DNA of 40,793 nt from Candidatus Eiseniibacteriota bacterium (GCA_030613615.1 JAUWLR010000010.1:1-40793); one strand, 5' to 3'; shown: positions 16,176 to 25,483, counted from the first letter of the stretch. A program made the numbers and translations. The notes: generated by a model from the letters alone, not told the origin.

Positions 16176-18566
16176 ATGAAGGCCAGGAAGCGACACAGCG
16201 AAGAGCGCGGGGTTCGCGCACCGACACACGCCCAAGCGCCGCCTCTCTTCGGAAGCCACGCAACCCTGATCTCGGTCCTGCTGATAGTGGCGGCGGGGCT
16301 GATCTACTTCTGGCGAGTGGTTTTCCTCGGTGAGATCCTGACGGGCGGTGACGTCCTGGCGGCAGCAGCCATCTTTGAGGACTACGCGGTGAAGCAGATC
16401 GCGGCGGGGCACCTCCCGCTGTGGAACCCCTACATCTTCTCGGGCATGCCGTTCTTCGACAGCATGAGCTGGAGTGCGTTCGTTTACCCAAGCTACTGGT
16501 TCAAGTTCCTGGTGGAGAAGATCCCGGGCGTCGAGCTGCCCAGGCTTTTCTTCCTCTTTATGCACTACGAGCTGGCCGCGCTCGGCACGTTTTTCTACCT
16601 GCGATCCCGGAAGATCGGGCACGGCGGCGCCGTCATCGCGGGCATCGCGTTCATGCTGTCGCCGCACCTGGTAGGTCTCGCAACGATCGGGCACGGAGGG
16701 AAGATCCTCGCGACCGCGTACTTGCCGCTCGTCCTGATGGCCGCGCACAAGCTGATGGAGTCGGCTGACAGGCGGTGGATCGCGATCCTCGGCCTCGTTG
16801 GCGGGCTGCAGTTCCTCGCGCGCCACGTGCAGATAAGCTACTACACCTGGCTGGCAGTCCTGATCCTCGTGATCTACTACCTCGTCAGTCGCCGGCGGGC
16901 CGGCGAACCCTGGAAGGCGCTGGGAGCCAGCGCAGGGTCCGTGGCGATCGGGGGCGTTCTGTCGGCCATGCTGGGTGCCGTCCTCCTTCTGCCCCTCATG
17001 AGCTACTCGGAGTTCTCGACTCGCGCCGCGGAGGCGGGCGGGATGGGCTTCGAGAACGCGGTGATGTGGTCCCTGCATCCCAAGGAGCTCCTGACCTTCC
17101 TGGTCCCGTCGTTCTTCGGGCTCGCGAACGAAACCTACTGGGGAACGATGCCGTTCCAGCAGGTCTCTCACTACGTCGGCTACGTGGTCCTCTGCCTGGC
17201 CGCGGTTGGGGTGATCCGCAAGAAGGACAGGAGCGTCGGGTTCCTTCTGGTCCTGGTGGCCGTTGGCATCTTCATGGCGTTCGGGAGGCACATCGGACCG
17301 ATCTACAAGCTCATCTACCAGTTGCTGCCCGGCTTCCGGCGATTCAGGGTGCCTGCCATGTCCCTGACGCTCGCACAGTTCTCGCTGGCGGCGCTCGCAG
17401 GCTACGGTGCGTCGGTGCTGCTCGGGGAGATCAGTCGGCGCAAGAAGAGCATGGTGCGGTGGGCCGTCGGCTGTGCCGGGGTCGGAGCCATCGTGGCGCT
17501 CATCGTAATGGCGTCGAGAGGCGCGATAGGGTCCGCGGCGACCACGGCTCTCATGATGAAGCACATCGGCGCACCGCCGGCCGCGCTCCGCGATCTGGCG
17601 ACACGCGCCGCCACCATGGCATTCCGGGACGCGGGCATTCTGCTTGCCTTCGCCGCTGCGTCGGGGGTGGCCATCTTCGTCGCGGGCACACGCAAACTCC
17701 AGCGGCTGCTCGTCTTCGCGCTGCTCCTCGGACTGGTGGTCTGGGACGTAGGCGTGGTCGACGCACGGTTCATGCATTCGGAGAAGATGAGGTCGCTCGA
17801 CTCGTACTACCCCGAGACGCCGGCGATATCCTTTCTGAAGCGGCAGGAGGGCGTCTTCAGGATCGCGGCCGTCGACCGTGGATTCTCGTCGAACGCCTGG
17901 ATGTACCATCGCATCGAGACGATCGGAGGCTACCATCCCGCCAAGCTGGCGGTCACGGACGGCCTCCTGAACAAGCTGGGTGTCGGCAACCTGAAGCTGC
18001 TGGCTCTTCTCAACGTCAGATACGTCGTCGGGCCGGAGGAGCTCGATCACGAAGCGTTCGTGTGGGTGGCGCCCGGGGTCCACGAGAATCTCGCAACGCT
18101 CCCGAGGGTCTTTCTGGTCGGTTCGGTCAAGCAGGCGTCAGGCGAGAAGATGGTACTGGCAGAACTGGGAATCGACAGCTTCAACCCGGCGCAGACCGCG
18201 ATCCTGATGGAGGAGCTGCCCGGGCCGGTGCTCGGCACCGAGGGGAGCACAGCCGAACTCGTCTCCTACGAACCGCACGAGATCCGTGTGCGCGCCAGTA
18301 TCCGCCAACCTTGTCTGCTCGTCTTTTCGGAGGTATACTATCCACCGGGCTGGGAGGCGTCGGTTGACGGCGCTGAGACTACCATCTATCGAACCGACTA
18401 CGCTCTGAGGTCCGTGTATCTTACACCCGGTGAGCACACGGTAGTGATGAGGTACGTCCCGTCCCTCTTGCGGCGCGGACTCTTCGTCAGCCTCCTTGCG
18501 GCCGCGGCTCTGGTGGGGCTTCTGGTGTGGCCGGTCGGCGGCCGGAACAGGGGAACTCCTGCATGA
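16176..18566 (+). CDS. YfhO-family membrane protein (GT-C-like)
   Basis: The 796-residue protein has a cytosolic N-terminus of about 25 residues, about twelve membrane helices and a large soluble C-terminal region. It fits the YfhO family: the first loop contains GDVLAAAAIFEDYAVKQIAAGHLPLWNPYIFSGMPF-type sequence, with the acidic residue expected in GT-C enzymes, followed by LPLVLMAAHKL and a C-terminal extracellular domain with PGWEASVDG and LTPGEHTVVMRY. YfhO-type proteins are thought to add sugars from polyprenyl donors to lipids or teichoic acids on the outer face. Two DPM1/GtrB-like genes in the cluster could supply the donor. The ATG at 16176 has GAGGAG upstream, and its stop overlaps the DPM1-like start. 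Confidence 0.83.
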   Translation: MKARKRHSEERGVRAPTHAQAPPLFGSHATLISVLLIVAAGLIYFWRVVFLGEILTGGDVLAAAAIFEDYAVKQIAAGHLPLWNPYIFSGMPFFDSMSWSAFVYPSYWFKFLVEKIPGVELPRLFFLFMHYELAALGTFFYLRSRKIGHGGAVIAGIAFMLSPHLVGLATIGHGGKILATAYLPLVLMAAHKLMESADRRWIAILGLVGGLQFLARHVQISYYTWLAVLILVIYYLVSRRRAGEPWKALGASAGSVAIGGVLSAMLGAVLLLPLMSYSEFSTRAAEAGGMGFENAVMWSLHPKELLTFLVPSFFGLANETYWGTMPFQQVSHYVGYVVLCLAAVGVIRKKDRSVGFLLVLVAVGIFMAFGRHIGPIYKLIYQLLPGFRRFRVPAMSLTLAQFSLAALAGYGASVLLGEISRRKKSMVRWAVGCAGVGAIVALIVMASRGAIGSAATTALMMKHIGAPPAALRDLATRAATMAFRDAGILLAFAAASGVAIFVAGTRKLQRLLVFALLLGLVVWDVGVVDARFMHSEKMRSLDSYYPETPAISFLKRQEGVFRIAAVDRGFSSNAWMYHRIETIGGYHPAKLAVTDGLLNKLGVGNLKLLALLNVRYVVGPEELDHEAFVWVAPGVHENLATLPRVFLVGSVKQASGEKMVLAELGIDSFNPAQTAILMEELPGPVLGTEGSTAELVSYEPHEIRVRASIRQPCLLVFSEVYYPPGWEASVDGAETTIYRTDYALRSVYLTPGEHTVVMRYVPSLLRRGLFVSLLAAAALVGLLVWPVGGRNRGTPA

Positions 18567-19276
18567 AGATCATGGTGGTAGTGCCCACCTACAACGAGAG
18601 GGCGAACCTTGAGGAGCTGATCCCCCGCGTCCTCGGGCAGCTTCCTGATATCGAGCTTCTTGTGGTCGACGACGGTTCGCCGGACGGCACGGGCGAGTAC
18701 GCGGACTCGGTCGCGGCCGAGGACCCGCGCGTCCACGTGCTGCACCGGCCGGGCAAGATGGGTCTGGGCTCCGCGTACGTCTACGGCTTCACGCACGCCC
18801 TGAACACGGACGCCGAGCTCATTATCCAGATGGACGCCGATTTCTCACATAACCCCGACGAGATCCCGAACCTCGTCGAGCAGGCGCGCGAGTACGACGT
18901 CGTCCTGGGCTCGCGGTACATCACTGGCGCCAACGTGGTCAACTGGCCGCTCCGGCGGTTGTTCCTGAGCTACTTCGCCAATGTGTACACGCACATCGTC
19001 ACGGGGCTGCCGCTTCGGGACTCCACGGGTGGCTTCAAGTGCTTCCACCGGAAGGTCCTGGGCAAGATAGAGCTCAGGACCATCAGGTCCGACGGGTACT
19101 CGTTCCAGATCGAGGTGAATTTCAGGAGCTGGAGAAAGGGCTTCTCGCTGGTCGAGATCCCCATCGTGTTTGTGGACCGTCACTCCGGCACGTCGAAGAT
19201 GTCCAGACGTATCGTATGGGAGGCGATGTGGTTGGTCTGGCGCCTGAGAATCGCGAGAATCCTGAAGAGGCCGTGA
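18563..19276 (+). CDS. Polyprenol monophosphomannose synthase-like GT2 (DPM1 type)
   Basis: This 237-residue soluble enzyme matches the short DPM1 form: VVVPTYNERANLEELI, VDDGSPDGTG, a QMDADFSHNPDEIP metal site, LGSRYITG, and the RDSTGGFKCFHRKVL and DGYSFQIEV blocks that are very characteristic of dolichol/polyprenol-phosphate mannosyltransferases. It would make polyprenyl-phosphate mannose or a close sugar for a GT-C enzyme, and it is coupled by a 4-nt ATGA overlap to the YfhO-type gene just upstream, which supports that partnership. The open frame begins at 18527 but ATG 18563 is the conserved start. Its own end overlaps the next gene by a GTGA. Confidence 0.92.
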   Translation: MKIMVVVPTYNERANLEELIPRVLGQLPDIELLVVDDGSPDGTGEYADSVAAEDPRVHVLHRPGKMGLGSAYVYGFTHALNTDAELIIQMDADFSHNPDEIPNLVEQAREYDVVLGSRYITGANVVNWPLRRLFLSYFANVYTHIVTGLPLRDSTGGFKCFHRKVLGKIELRTIRSDGYSFQIEVNFRSWRKGFSLVEIPIVFVDRHSGTSKMSRRIVWEAMWLVWRLRIARILKRP

Positions 19277-21453
19277 GCTCGTCTGCTGAGCCGGATCTCT
19301 CGATTGTCATCGTCGGCTACAACAGCCTGCCGGAGCTGGGCGAGTGCCTTGCGTCGGTCCGCGACACCGGCGTCTGCGCGCGTGCTGAGATCGTGGTCGT
19401 TGACAACGCCTCCGCAGACCGGACGGTGGAGTTCCTGGAGCGGGAACATCCCGAGGTCCGTCTGGTAGCCAACGGCAGGAACCTCGGGTATTCGAGGGCG
19501 GTCAATCAGGGCATCGCCGAGGCAAGCGCACGCTACATCCTTGTGCTCAACCCTGACATCGTGGTGTTCCCGGACGCCATAGACCGGCTGGTCTCGTTCA
19601 TGGACGCGCACCCGGACGCCGGAATCGCCGGGTCGAAGCTGCTGAACCCCGATGGGTCTTTGCAGTACTCGTGCAGGCGCTTCTATACATTCTGGACGCT
19701 CGTGCTTCGACGGACGCCGCTCGGGAAGCTCCTGGAGAACGGCCGCACGATCTCGAACTACCTGATGCTCGACTTCGATCACGAGAAGTCGAGAGAGGTG
19801 GACTGGGTCATCGGGGCGTGCATGATCGTGCGGAGGACGGCGCTCGCGGACTTCGGGGGAATGGACGAGCGCTTCTTCCTGTACTTCGAAGACGTCGACT
19901 GGTGCTACAGGGTCTGGCAGAGCGGCTGGAAGGTCTGGTACGTCGCCGACTCCGTTATGCGGCACCGCCACGCGCGGGAGAGCGCGCGACCCGGGCTCTC
20001 CAAGCAGCTCATCACACATGGGCTATCGATGATCCACTTCTACGAGAAGTGGGGGAAGGCGATCTACGGATTGAAGAAGTACCGGCGGGTTCTCACCAAC
20101 TCGGTCCTTCTGATAAGCGACCTCGTCGCCATCAACGGCGGCTTCGGCCTCGCGTACGTCCTGAGGTCCAGCCTGCAGGGGCTTCTCGAGAAGCCGATGT
20201 TCGGGATCTCCGTTTACGGGACGTTCCTGGCCTTCGCCAATCTCGTGTTCGTGTTCTCGTACGCGTTCTTCGGGCTCTACCGAAGCTCCGTCGAGCGCGA
20301 GAGGGCCTCGGACCTGATCCTGAGGGTCTTCAGGGCGACGGCCGTCGCAGCAGTCATTCTGATGGCGAGCACGTTTCTCATATCGCTGACCGCCTATTCC
20401 CGTGTGCTGGTCGGCGCGTTCTGCGTGCTGGCCGTTGTGTTGACCGTCACGCTACGGATAGGGCTCAGGAAGCTCCACGGGCTGGTGCGGGCCGGGCGAT
20501 TCGACCTGACGAGGGCCGCCGTGGTCGGCACGGACGAGACCTCCCGCAGAGTGGCGGAGAGACTGCTCGCGCACTCCGCGCTGGGCTATGACCTGGCGGG
20601 GCTCGTTGCGGTCGACGATGGTGAGCGACCGCCGGGCTTCACGGTCATCGGACGCCTGGAGGAGCTGCCCGAGCTCATCGAGAAGCACCGGATCGGGGAG
20701 GTGATATTCGCGGACCCGCGGGTCTCTCACGACAAGATCGCCGACTTTCTACTCAAGGCGAGAAGAAGCGCTGTCGACGTCAAGATGGTATCCGGGCTGA
20801 CCGGCATCCTGACCCAGCGAGCCAAGGTCGAGGAGTTCCTTGACCTTCCCGTTGTCGCGTTCGAGCGGGAGGCGCTCTTGAGAGCAGGCGCCGGAATCAA
20901 ACGTGCGCTCGACGCCGTGGGGGCTGCCCTTCTCGTTGTTGCCTGGGCGCCGATTCTCGTCGTCACGTCCGCCGCGACCCTGCTCGGCAGAAGGACGGGA
21001 CCTCTCTCGTCAGTCCAGCGGGCCGGCCTCGGCGGAAGGACTTTCAGCATGCACGTCCTCAACCACACCGACGAACCGTCGGGGCTCAGGAGGTTCACGG
21101 TTCGTCACGGGCTTTCGGTCTTCCCGTCGGTCATCAACGTGCTGAAGGGTGAGATGAGCTTCGTCGGTCCTCAGGTGGTTGCTCCGGTCGATCCTGCGAC
21201 TCTCAGCTTGAGGGGACGGCTGCGGTTCGATGCAAGGCCGGGGATCACCGGTCTTGCCCGGGTGTCCGCGGCGGAGGGAAAGAGCTCTGCGGACGAACTC
21301 GCGGCGCTGGACGCCTACTACGTGCAGGGCTGGTCGCTCGGAGGGGACACCAAGATCCTGATGAGGTGGCTCATGCAGTGTCTTCTGGGGTGGGCCGATG
21401 TGTCGGTCGAACCCGGTTCATCGGACGACTCCGGTGACCATCGAGGCAGATGA
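19273..21453 (+). CDS. Fusion: GT2 glycosyltransferase + phosphoglycosyltransferase-like domain lacking the Asp-Glu dyad
   Basis: The 726-residue protein joins two enzymes. Residues 1 to about 280 are a rhamnosyltransferase-like GT2 domain (VDNASADRTVEFL, NLGYSRAVNQG, NPDIVV, EDVDWCYRVWQSG). From about 300 there are four membrane helices, a CoA-binding_3-like Rossmann region (AAVVGTDETSRRVAERLL) and, from Lys543 (KRALDAVGAALL), a bacterial sugar-transferase domain as in WbaP and EpsE. That domain keeps VINVLKGEMSFVGP, RPGITGLARVS and YYVQGWSL. However, the usual S-L-D-E-L-P-Q reads G-L-S-V-F-P-S, so the catalytic Asp-Glu is Ser615-Val616. The usual F-R-S-M block is also missing. The GTG start at 19273 forms a 4-nt overlap with the DPM1-like gene. 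Confidence 0.85.
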   Translation: MSSSAEPDLSIVIVGYNSLPELGECLASVRDTGVCARAEIVVVDNASADRTVEFLEREHPEVRLVANGRNLGYSRAVNQGIAEASARYILVLNPDIVVFPDAIDRLVSFMDAHPDAGIAGSKLLNPDGSLQYSCRRFYTFWTLVLRRTPLGKLLENGRTISNYLMLDFDHEKSREVDWVIGACMIVRRTALADFGGMDERFFLYFEDVDWCYRVWQSGWKVWYVADSVMRHRHARESARPGLSKQLITHGLSMIHFYEKWGKAIYGLKKYRRVLTNSVLLISDLVAINGGFGLAYVLRSSLQGLLEKPMFGISVYGTFLAFANLVFVFSYAFFGLYRSSVERERASDLILRVFRATAVAAVILMASTFLISLTAYSRVLVGAFCVLAVVLTVTLRIGLRKLHGLVRAGRFDLTRAAVVGTDETSRRVAERLLAHSALGYDLAGLVAVDDGERPPGFTVIGRLEELPELIEKHRIGEVIFADPRVSHDKIADFLLKARRSAVDVKMVSGLTGILTQRAKVEEFLDLPVVAFEREALLRAGAGIKRALDAVGAALLVVAWAPILVVTSAATLLGRRTGPLSSVQRAGLGGRTFSMHVLNHTDEPSGLRRFTVRHGLSVFPSVINVLKGEMSFVGPQVVAPVDPATLSLRGRLRFDARPGITGLARVSAAEGKSSADELAALDAYYVQGWSLGGDTKILMRWLMQCLLGWADVSVEPGSSDDSGDHRGR

Positions 21454-21489
21454 GCTCTGCCCGCGTTTCGCATGAAGGAGCAGCCAACC

Positions 21490-22842
21490 ATGAGATCATT
21501 ACTACTGCTGGGACTGGTCGCCGCGCTGGCGCTTCCGTTCACGGCGGGGGCCCAGCAGTGGCATGACGTGCCGCTGCCGGAGGGCCCGAGCGGCGCCAAC
21601 CCGAAGATCCTCGACATCGCCATGGACGGCGACACGGTCTGGCTCTCCACTGAGCACGACGGGCTCCTCGCGTACGACGGGTCGACCTGGGTCCTGCACG
21701 TGCACGCGGACGGGGGCCTGCGGAGCGACGCTTTCCGGAACTCGATCTTCAGCGACGCCCTTGGGAACAAGTGGACGGCCAGGGACGGGTCGTCAACGCT
21801 CGACAGGCTCGACGACGGCGGGACGTTCAGCGACAAGAGCGACGATACGTGGACGTACTACGACCAGGGCAGTGAGCTCCTGAGCGGACGCGTGTTCTCC
21901 ATGGCTCAGGATGCGAACGGCAACATGTGGTTCGGGATCAGGGATGAGGACTCCAATCAGCTGTCCACCCTCGAACTCCTCATCGAGAACGACCCGTCCA
22001 CGCCCACCGACGACGAGTGGCTCACCTACCACTACAACGACGCGCTCGCGGGGTTCTTCACGAACGACGTCAGGGAGTTGGCCATCGACAACTTGGGCAG
22101 GCTCTGGATCGTCTACTACCACCGTGGAGTCGATGTCTGGGACTTCGGAGACTACTACACATACGATGATGACACGATCGTGCACTACGGGCTCACGGAG
22201 GGCCTGCCGAGTGACGTGATCCACTCTGTGCTCGTGACCGGTAACGGACGCGTGTGGCTGGGCGCCAACAACGGGATCGCCGTCTTCGATGCGGCCGGCG
22301 AGACGTGGACCGTGCTCAGCGACCTGGGCGTCGACAAGATCACGGACCTTGCCGAGGACGTGCAGGGCCACGTGTGGGCCGCGACCGACGAGGGCGTCGC
22401 GATGCTCTATTCCAGCGGCGAGTTGGCCAAGTTTCACACAACGGCCGACGGACTGAAGGACGATCTTGTCCAGCTGATCGCGGTCGACCGGACCGACGGC
22501 ACCGTGTGGGCGGTCACCGAGGAGCTGAGCACGGGGGAGACGTTCCTGAACGTGCTCGAGTCCGGATTCGGACCCGACAGCGACGTTTTCGCGTACCCGA
22601 ACCCCTGGAAGCAGGGGGAGTCGACCGAGTGGATCAAGATCCAGGGTGCACCGGAGGGTTCCACCGTCGAGGTCTTCGATATCACGGGGCAGAGCATCCG
22701 GAAGCTCTCGGCGACGCGAGAGCCGTACATCTGGGATTCGCTGAATACCGACCTGAACGAGGTACCCAGCGGTGTCTACGTGATCAGGGTAAAGATGCCC
22801 ACGGGCGAAGTGGCTTTCACGAAGGTAGCCATCATAAGGTAG
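21490..22842 (+). CDS. Secreted beta-propeller protein with type-A sorting-like C-terminus
   Basis: The 450-residue protein starts with a signal peptide (MRSLLLLGLVAALALPFTAGA-type, cleavage near AGA-QQ). It then has repeats of the two-component-regulator propeller kind, seen as recurring D-x-x-G-x-x-W-x-G or G-x-V-W-x-x-T units (ANGNMWFG, NLGRLWIV, GNGRVWLGANNG, VQGHVWAATDEG, TDGTVWAVT). The last 85 residues begin VFAYPNPW and end GVYVIRVKMPTGE, the pattern of type IX secretion type-A sorting or FlgD-like domains. There is no kinase domain. I use ATG 21490 because AAGGAG at 21475-21480 lies 9 nt upstream; ATG 21472 would have no ribosome site. It is unusual for such a protein to sit inside a glycan cluster. 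Confidence 0.82.
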   Translation: MRSLLLLGLVAALALPFTAGAQQWHDVPLPEGPSGANPKILDIAMDGDTVWLSTEHDGLLAYDGSTWVLHVHADGGLRSDAFRNSIFSDALGNKWTARDGSSTLDRLDDGGTFSDKSDDTWTYYDQGSELLSGRVFSMAQDANGNMWFGIRDEDSNQLSTLELLIENDPSTPTDDEWLTYHYNDALAGFFTNDVRELAIDNLGRLWIVYYHRGVDVWDFGDYYTYDDDTIVHYGLTEGLPSDVIHSVLVTGNGRVWLGANNGIAVFDAAGETWTVLSDLGVDKITDLAEDVQGHVWAATDEGVAMLYSSGELAKFHTTADGLKDDLVQLIAVDRTDGTVWAVTEELSTGETFLNVLESGFGPDSDVFAYPNPWKQGESTEWIKIQGAPEGSTVEVFDITGQSIRKLSATREPYIWDSLNTDLNEVPSGVYVIRVKMPTGEVAFTKVAIIR

Positions 22843-22845
22843 ACG

Positions 22846-24309
22846 ATGACCAAGCAGGAGAAGAGAGTGCGCACGCTGGTGGTCGGCGCCGGGTCCGCGG
22901 GGACCATGGCCGCGACCGCGATGGCCAGACGGCCCGAGCACGGCTACGTCGTCGAGGGGTTCCTTGATGACGATCCGGCGAAGCTGGGGCAGACGATCGC
23001 CGGCGCTCCCGTGCTCGGCACCATAGCGGACCTTACCGTCGTCGCTGCCGAACACGACATCCAGGAAGTCGTCATCGCGATACCCTCCGCATCGGGCCGC
23101 ACCATCCGTGAGGTGGTCCGGCTGTGCGAGGAGACCGGGCGCTCGTTCAAGATCGTCCCGGGCGTCTGGGAGATAATCCTCGGCGACGTCGAGATCAACC
23201 AGATCCGGGAACTCAAACTGGAGGACCTGCTGGGACGCGAGACGGTCGCGCTCGATGTGGAGAAGATGACCGCGTACATTCAGGGTCGAGTGGTCCTCAT
23301 CACCGGCGCGGGCGGCTCTATCGGGTCTGAACTGGCCAGGCTCGTCGCAGGGTTCAGGCCCTCGCGCATCCTCCTGATGGGACGGGGCGAGAACAGCGTC
23401 TACGAGATCGACAGGGAACTCGCCACCGACCACCCGGACGTCAACAGGGTCCCGGTCATCGGGAGCGTGGCGGACGAGGTGGCGCTGGAAAACGTCTTCG
23501 CCGAATACCATCCCCACGTAGTGTTCCATGCGGCGGCGCACAAACACGTCCATCTCATGGAGTTCTACCCGGACGAGGCCATCAAGAACAACGTCACCGG
23601 CACACGCAGATTGATCGAGGCGGCCGCCAAGTACGGCGTCGAGCGGTTAGTAATGCTCTCGACCGACAAGGCCGTGCGTCCCAGGGGTGTGATGGGCGCA
23701 TCGAAACGACTCGCCGAGCTGACGATGCTGAGGAAGACGGCAGAGGGATGCCGCACCAAGCTGATCGCCGTGCGGTTCGGCAACGTGCTGGGCAGTCGCG
23801 GCAGCGTTGTCCCGATGTTCCAACAGCAGGTGAGGCTCGGTGGGCCCGTTACGGTGACGCACCCGGACGTCACGCGTTACTTCATGACCATCCGTGAGGC
23901 CGCCATGCTGGTCCTCGAGGCCGGCTTCGCCGGCCGCGGCGGCGAGATCTTCGTGCTGGACATGGGGGATCCCATCCGGATATCCGAGCTCGCAGAACAC
24001 GTCATCAGGCTGTCCGGGCTGGAACCCGGCACGGATATAGCTATAGAGTACTGCGGTCTCCGCCCCGGCGAGAAACTGCACGAGGAGCTCTGGTCCTCCG
24101 CGGAGACGCTCTCGAGGACCGAGTACGACAAGATCCTTGTCCTGAAGTCCGGTGGCTCGCCGCCGCTCGCGCAGATCGCGTCCGCCTCGGACTTGCTCGA
24201 GGAGCTCGCCGCGCGCGGCGACCGCGAAGGGGTTGTCAGGACGCTCAGGGAACTCTTCGAAGACATGTCAGCGGAGGAGGGAGATGAAGAGAGCACTACC
24301 CGCGGCTGA
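22846..24309 (+). CDS. CapD/PglF-type nucleotide-sugar 4,6-dehydratase, soluble form
   Basis: The 487-residue protein has a CoA-binding_3-like Rossmann domain (VVGAGSAGTMAA near residue 14) followed by a second NAD-binding SDR domain (ITGAGGSIGSELA). The catalytic set matches PglF/WbpM in spacing: Thr273-Asp274, Met283 and Lys287 (STDKAV, VMGASK). Such enzymes turn UDP-GlcNAc into UDP-4-keto-6-deoxy sugars. Family members usually start with four membrane helices; here the protein begins at the first Rossmann domain, so it is predicted to be soluble. The DegT-type aminotransferase that follows, overlapping by 26 nt, is the expected next enzyme for making a 4-amino-4,6-dideoxy sugar. Confidence 0.9.
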   Translation: MTKQEKRVRTLVVGAGSAGTMAATAMARRPEHGYVVEGFLDDDPAKLGQTIAGAPVLGTIADLTVVAAEHDIQEVVIAIPSASGRTIREVVRLCEETGRSFKIVPGVWEIILGDVEINQIRELKLEDLLGRETVALDVEKMTAYIQGRVVLITGAGGSIGSELARLVAGFRPSRILLMGRGENSVYEIDRELATDHPDVNRVPVIGSVADEVALENVFAEYHPHVVFHAAAHKHVHLMEFYPDEAIKNNVTGTRRLIEAAAKYGVERLVMLSTDKAVRPRGVMGASKRLAELTMLRKTAEGCRTKLIAVRFGNVLGSRGSVVPMFQQQVRLGGPVTVTHPDVTRYFMTIREAAMLVLEAGFAGRGGEIFVLDMGDPIRISELAEHVIRLSGLEPGTDIAIEYCGLRPGEKLHEELWSSAETLSRTEYDKILVLKSGGSPPLAQIASASDLLEELAARGDREGVVRTLRELFEDMSAEEGDEESTTRG

Positions 24310-25483
24310 GGGCGGCGAACCCGTCAGGGCGAGCTTCCTTCCCTTTGCGCTTCCCTCGATCGGCGAGAAGGAGATCGACGAGGTCGTTGCCACCCTGAGG
24401 TCCGGATGGCTGACCGTCGGTCCGAGAACGAAGAGATTCGAGGAGATGGTCGCGATCTATGTCGGGGTCGTGCGTGCGGCTGCTCTCAGCTCGTGCACGG
24501 CCGGGCTGCACCTCGGCATGAAAGTGCTGGGAGTGGAGCAGGGAGACGAGGTCATCCTCCCGGCCCTCAACTTCATCGCGGGGCCGAATTGCGCGATCCA
24601 TGTGGGCGCGACTCCCGTACTGGTCGACGTGGACCCGGAGACCCTGAATGTCACACCCGAGATCCTGGACGCCGCCGTCACGGAACGCACGAAGCTCATC
24701 GTTCCGGTGCATTTCGGGGGACGGCCCTTTGACATCGACGGGATCATGGAGCTTGCGCGGCGCCGAGGCATCGCGGTCCTCGGTGACGCCGCCCACGCGA
24801 TGGGAGCGGACTACGGCGGACGTAAGGTGGGATCCGTCGCAGACGCCACGTCCTTCAGCTTCTACGTGACAAAGGGCATCACCACCGGAGAGGGCGGCAG
24901 CCTGACCTCGCCGAATGCCGACCTGGTTGACCGCGTTGGCGTGTTGAGCCTCCACGGGATGACCAGCGGTGCTTGGAACCGCTATTCCGAGCGGGGGTCG
25001 TGGTTCTACGAAGTTCACGAACCCGGCCACAAGTACAACATGACCGATATCCAGGCTGCCCTCGGCATACACCAGATGGAGAAGGTCGACGAGTTCAGGG
25101 AGAGACGCGAGGAGATCGCGCGGGCATTCGACAGCGGACTTCGGGCCAAGGATGCGATCAGTGTGCCGTCGTCCTGCGGCTCGTGCAGGCACGCGTGGCA
25201 CCTGTACCCGATCCGGCTTAAACCTGAGCTGCTCACGATCGACCGCGACTCTTTCATCAGGAGTCTCTCGGACGAGGGTATAGGAACGAGCGTTCACTTC
25301 ATCCCTGTCCACTACCATGGGTACTACAGCAAGCGGCTCAACTACGGACGCGGCAGTTTCCCGGTGACGGAGGAGTTCTTTGAGCGCGCGGTGTCGCTGC
25401 CCATCTACGCGTCTATGAGCGACGGCGATGTGAACGATGTGGTCGAGGCGGTGTGTAAGCTCCTCGACTACTACAGGAGGTAG
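24284..25483 (+). CDS. DegT/DnrJ/EryC1/StrS family sugar aminotransferase
   Basis: The 399-residue PLP enzyme has the family layout: FLPFALPSIGEKEIDEV, GWLTVGPRTKRFEE, LSSCTAGLHLGM, GDEVILPALNFIA, DAAHAMGADYGGRKVG and the PLP Lys197 in FYVTKGITTGEGG. The later KYNMTDIQAALG and HYHGYY blocks are also typical. It transfers an amino group from glutamate to the 4-keto sugar made by the preceding dehydratase, giving an amino-deoxy nucleotide sugar. The ATG at 24284 is preceded by GGAGGAGGG inside the previous gene. The open frame upstream of it is a shadow. Confidence 0.92.
   Translation: MKRALPAAEGGEPVRASFLPFALPSIGEKEIDEVVATLRSGWLTVGPRTKRFEEMVAIYVGVVRAAALSSCTAGLHLGMKVLGVEQGDEVILPALNFIAGPNCAIHVGATPVLVDVDPETLNVTPEILDAAVTERTKLIVPVHFGGRPFDIDGIMELARRRGIAVLGDAAHAMGADYGGRKVGSVADATSFSFYVTKGITTGEGGSLTSPNADLVDRVGVLSLHGMTSGAWNRYSERGSWFYEVHEPGHKYNMTDIQAALGIHQMEKVDEFRERREEIARAFDSGLRAKDAISVPSSCGSCRHAWHLYPIRLKPELLTIDRDSFIRSLSDEGIGTSVHFIPVHYHGYYSKRLNYGRGSFPVTEEFFERAVSLPIYASMSDGDVNDVVEAVCKLLDYYRR

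Noticed and set aside
15816-18083. A 755-residue minus-strand open frame
   Set aside because: It lies opposite the flippase and YfhO genes, which have clear family motifs. Its product is rich in Arg, His, Asp and Glu with no fold signs, as expected for the complement of GC-rich codons.
22846-25483. A complete bacillosamine-type pathway
   Set aside because: The dehydratase and aminotransferase fit, but no dedicated sugar acetyltransferase follows and the FemAB-like gene is not a proven replacement. The exact sugar was therefore not named.
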